Below are positions 5,238 to 7,212 of a stretch of 7,212 bases of DNA, one piece after another (within the stretch, counting starts at the first letter, position 1; every line of letters starts with the position of its first letter). The stretch is from Tessaracoccus flavescens. GTDB taxonomy: Bacteria > Actinomycetota > Actinomycetes > Propionibacteriales > Propionibacteriaceae. The stretch is taken from contig DYZF01000002.1 in the NCBI GenBank assembly GCA_020741375.1, positions 1 through 7,212 of the forward strand. Direction: 5' to 3'. The position numbers and the translations under genes are program-made. The notes under the pieces are model-generated. The model was not told where the DNA came from and ran no database searches. It worked only from the letters and a program-made list of their open reading frames with translations.

Positions 5238-6844
5238 ATCTCCCGCTGATGGTCAGCGACCACGCTTCGCGAGATCCGACAATCCACGACGAGAGTGCCG
5301 CGCGCCCCGTCGTGCATCCATCGCTCGACCGCGTCCAGATCCTCCAGAGATCGCACCACGACGCCGGTTGCGCCAAGGGCTTCGCCGAGGCCTGCGAAAT
5401 CGACCTCGGGAATACGCATGGGTGCCTGGTCCAAGCCCATCTCCCCGTAAAGATGCACCTCGGCGCCATAAGCCGCGTCGTTGAAGACGACAACCACCGC
5501 GCTGGGGCACGAGCGGACGACAGATTCGAGATCGGCCAACGCCATGAGCCCGCCGCCGTCACCTGTGGCCAGCACCACCGTCGCGCCGTCGATCGCCTGT
5601 GCCGCCCCCACGGCCGACGGGAAGCCGAGGCCGATGGTCTGATACGCGGTGCCCACCATGAGCATTCGCTCGGGCGAGGCCACGGGCCAGTGGGTGTTCG
5701 GCCATCCGATGAAGTGGCCGCCGTCGGTGACGACCACCCGGTTCTCAGGCAGAAGCTGCGCGAGCCGTGAGGACACGGAGCGTGGATCAAGCCGTCCGTC
5801 TGCGCAGATGCCCACGCCAGCATCCCGCTGACGGGGCCAGCTCTGTGCAGCTCGCGCTCGCCATTGCGTGTCGATCTCTACGCCGTCCAGCGCGTCGAGC
5901 AGCGCCGCCGCGGACTGACGTGCGTCTCCGTGAACCAGAAGGTCCACTCGCGGATGGGTCGCGGCCCCGGCATCGTCGAGTTGAATGAGCGTCGCGTCCG
6001 GGCCGAGCAGTCCCCCGAAACGCATGGTGAACTGCGAGAGGCTGGCGCCAACCGCCACCACGACGTCGGCCTCCCGGACCAGCGCCATCGCTTCCTCATG
6101 CCCGAACCCGCCGGTCACGCCCAGATGGTGCGACGCGTCGGCGAACAGACCGCGGGCTAAGGCGGTCTCGGCGGTGAGGGCTCCCACCGCGTCGGCCAGC
6201 AATCTCAAGGTGGGGCCGGCGTCTGCCTCGTGAGCTCCACGCCCAGCCAGGATCACGGGGCGGCGGGCGCCGTGAAGCAGGCGTGCGGCCTCCTCCACAG
6301 CCACGGGATCAGGTGCGACGGGCTCCGGCCGCAGATCACCCGGGTCAGGCATCGGCCGGGCAGGTGTTTCTGCTCTGGTCAGGTCGTAAGGCAGGTCTAG
6401 GACCACCGGGAGCCGTTCGGCGAGCGCAGTGCGGACCGCTTCATGAACTGCGTCCGCAGGCTCCTCGGGCGAGACGCGCAGGTATGGGGCGCGTACCGCT
6501 TCGCTGATGGCCGCCTGATCGACGTCGAACGGACGTGCCCCGCTGCTCGGCTGACCGCCGGTCAACAGAATCAGAGGGATCCGGGCTTGAGCCGCCTCTG
6601 CCAGGGCTGTAAGCGTGTTGGTGTAACCGGCGCCGTACGTGGTGGTCGCGACGGCCAGACGTCGCGAGGCGCGCCAATAAGTGTCGGCTGCGGCCACCGT
6701 CCCCGCCTCGTGACGAAGGGCGGTGAACGGGACGCCCAGTTCACCGAAGGCGTCGATGAGGTGGGCGTTGCCGTTACCCATCAATCCGAAGACATGGTGG
6801 ATATGGGTCGCAAGTGCAGCGGCGACGCGGTGCGGAACCGTCAT
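5171..6844 (-). CDS. Thiamine-pyrophosphate enzyme, acetolactate synthase/2-oxoacid decarboxylase-like
   Basis: A 557-residue protein with the three-domain layout of the acetolactate synthase/pyruvate decarboxylase superfamily. The N-terminal pyrimidine-binding domain (about 5-165) has VFGLMGNGNAHLID (18-31), the conserved cofactor-activating Glu46 in LRHEAG, and GAGYTNTLTALAEA (71-84). The central domain spans about 180-320. The C-terminal diphosphate-binding domain has GDG (428-430) followed 24 residues later by Asn455-Asp456, the GDG-N Mg-TPP motif. It is near full family length. The ATG at 6844 overlaps the upstream aminotransferase stop as ATGA, so translation is probably coupled; the frame stays open further upstream but only as a shadow of that gene. 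Substrate is unknown. No small regulatory subunit gene follows and no valine-pathway genes are near, so biosynthetic IlvB is not supported. Decarboxylation or carboligation of the 2-oxo acid made by the partner aminotransferase is an inference. The Ala/Pro-rich C-terminal tail (about 537-557) lies in the overlap with the convergent gene. Confidence 0.88.
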   Translation of the reverse strand: MTVPHRVAAALATHIHHVFGLMGNGNAHLIDAFGELGVPFTALRHEAGTVAAADTYWRASRRLAVATTTYGAGYTNTLTALAEAAQARIPLILLTGGQPSSGARPFDVDQAAISEAVRAPYLRVSPEEPADAVHEAVRTALAERLPVVLDLPYDLTRAETPARPMPDPGDLRPEPVAPDPVAVEEAARLLHGARRPVILAGRGAHEADAGPTLRLLADAVGALTAETALARGLFADASHHLGVTGGFGHEEAMALVREADVVVAVGASLSQFTMRFGGLLGPDATLIQLDDAGAATHPRVDLLVHGDARQSAAALLDALDGVEIDTQWRARAAQSWPRQRDAGVGICADGRLDPRSVSSRLAQLLPENRVVVTDGGHFIGWPNTHWPVASPERMLMVGTAYQTIGLGFPSAVGAAQAIDGATVVLATGDGGGLMALADLESVVRSCPSAVVVVFNDAAYGAEVHLYGEMGLDQAPMRIPEVDFAGLGEALGATGVVVRSLEDLDAVERWMHDGARGTLVVDCRISRSVVADHQREIQRINGVAPKADAAPVESSAAP

Positions 6845-7212
6845 CGGCGTCCACCGCCCAGCGCCTTGAGGCGGCTGGCTGCCTCGATGATGCGGTCGTT
6901 GGCCTCGTCCTCGGCGATCGTGACGCGGATCCCTTCGCCCGGGAAGGCGCGCACGATGAGCCCGTGCTCCTCGAAGGTTTGGAGGCCTTGGTCTGTGGCA
7001 TCGCCGAGCGGCAGCCACAGGAAGTTCGCTTCGCTGCGCGGAAGGCTCCAACCGTCGGACGCCAGCGCCTGCGCCACGCGGCCTCGTTCAGAGACGATGT
7101 AGCGGACGCGCTCAGTCAGCTCCGCATCCGCCTCATACGAGGCCTGGGCCGCGGCCTGGGCCAGGTTCGTGACGCCGAAGGGCAGCGCAACCTTGCGCAT
7201 CGCCTCGGCGAC
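6841..7212 (-). CDS. PLP aminotransferase (histidinol-phosphate/aromatic type), C-terminal part
   Basis: The last 123 residues of a fold-type I class I/II aminotransferase that runs off the right edge; the PLP lysine lies outside the window. The visible part reads like the actinobacterial HisC2/Pat group: VAEAMRKVALPFGVTNLAQA at its beginning, an ERVRYIVSERGRVAQAL helix, SEANFLWLPLG, and FEEHGLIVRAFPGEGIRVTI, whose arginine (GIRVTI) corresponds to the substrate carboxylate-binding residue. The same open frame continues to the window edge, so the ATG at 7200 is internal and not the start. The TGA stop overlaps the TPP-enzyme ATG by 4 nt. Whether the substrate is histidinol phosphate or an aromatic amino acid cannot be decided here. 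The absence of his genes in the visible flank and the coupling to a TPP enzyme favour the aromatic or another 2-oxo acid-forming role. Confidence 0.85.
   Translation of the reverse strand, partial: VAEAMRKVALPFGVTNLAQAAAQASYEADAELTERVRYIVSERGRVAQALASDGWSLPRSEANFLWLPLGDATDQGLQTFEEHGLIVRAFPGEGIRVTIAEDEANDRIIEAASRLKALGGGRR

Noticed and set aside
5244..5258. Hairpin CGCTGA-TGG-TCAGCG just after the ADP-ribosylglycohydrolase stop, considered as a terminator
   Set aside because: The stem is only 6 bp, there is no T-tract on either strand, and it lies in the coding sequence of the convergent gene.
5171..6844. Naming the TPP enzyme as biosynthetic acetolactate synthase IlvB
   Set aside because: The superfamily motifs are present, but no IlvN-like subunit or branched-chain genes are visible and the upstream partner is an aminotransferase, so a specific name is not supported.
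6845..7051. Upstream extension of the TPP-enzyme frame to 626 residues
   Set aside because: The added part is an out-of-frame reading of the aminotransferase 3' end. The TPP domain begins right after the ATG in the ATGA junction.

Overview
The window is gene-dense, high-GC DNA, and five of the genes with visible starts use GTG or ATG without long leaders. It carries the mtrA-mtrB-lpqB cluster, a hallmark of Actinobacteria. The gene styles (an actinobacterial YqgE, an LpqB lipoprotein, an actinobacterial aromatic/histidinol-phosphate aminotransferase) suggest an actinomycete, possibly of the Propionibacteriales. The genus is a guess, because no rRNA or other marker is present.

Layout, left to right: positions 1-4154 hold five genes, all on the minus strand. 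In transcription order they are an NrtR-type Nudix/winged-helix regulator (4154 to 3504), a YqgE/AlgH-family protein (3439 to 2876), the response regulator MtrA (2835 to 2134), the sensor kinase MtrB (2150 to 597) and the N-terminal 200 residues of the lipoprotein LpqB (600 to the left edge). Gaps are 64 nt, 40 nt, a 17-nt overlap and a 4-nt overlap, so mtrA-mtrB-lpqB is almost certainly one translationally coupled operon, and the two upstream genes may feed transcription into it.

Positions 4155-4226 form a compact 72-bp divergent control region. To its right lies an ADP-ribosylglycohydrolase-family gene on the plus strand (4227-5237). The region holds a good sigma-70-like promoter (TTGACG, 18-nt spacer, TAACTT), a 26-bp near-perfect palindrome at the expected transcription start, and a strong Shine-Dalgarno. 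The regulator has a Nudix fold whose catalytic glutamates are gone and a C-terminal winged helix, the architecture of ADP-ribose-sensing NrtR repressors. The enzyme it faces belongs to a family that can release ADP-ribose. I infer a small self-contained circuit in which an ADP-ribose-type ligand controls an ADP-ribosyl hydrolase. This is the most interesting element of the window.

Positions 5171-7212 hold a second minus-strand pair: the C-terminal end of a PLP aminotransferase (running off the right edge) and, sharing an ATGA stop/start, a complete thiamine-pyrophosphate enzyme of the acetolactate synthase/2-oxoacid decarboxylase superfamily. A transaminase coupled to a TPP enzyme suggests amino acid to 2-oxo acid to decarboxylation or ligation chemistry, substrate unknown. 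The TPP gene converges on the ADP-ribosylglycohydrolase gene and the two reading frames overlap tail to tail by 67 bp.

No RNA genes, insertion sequences, CRISPR arrays or gene-free stretches above 300 bp were seen.
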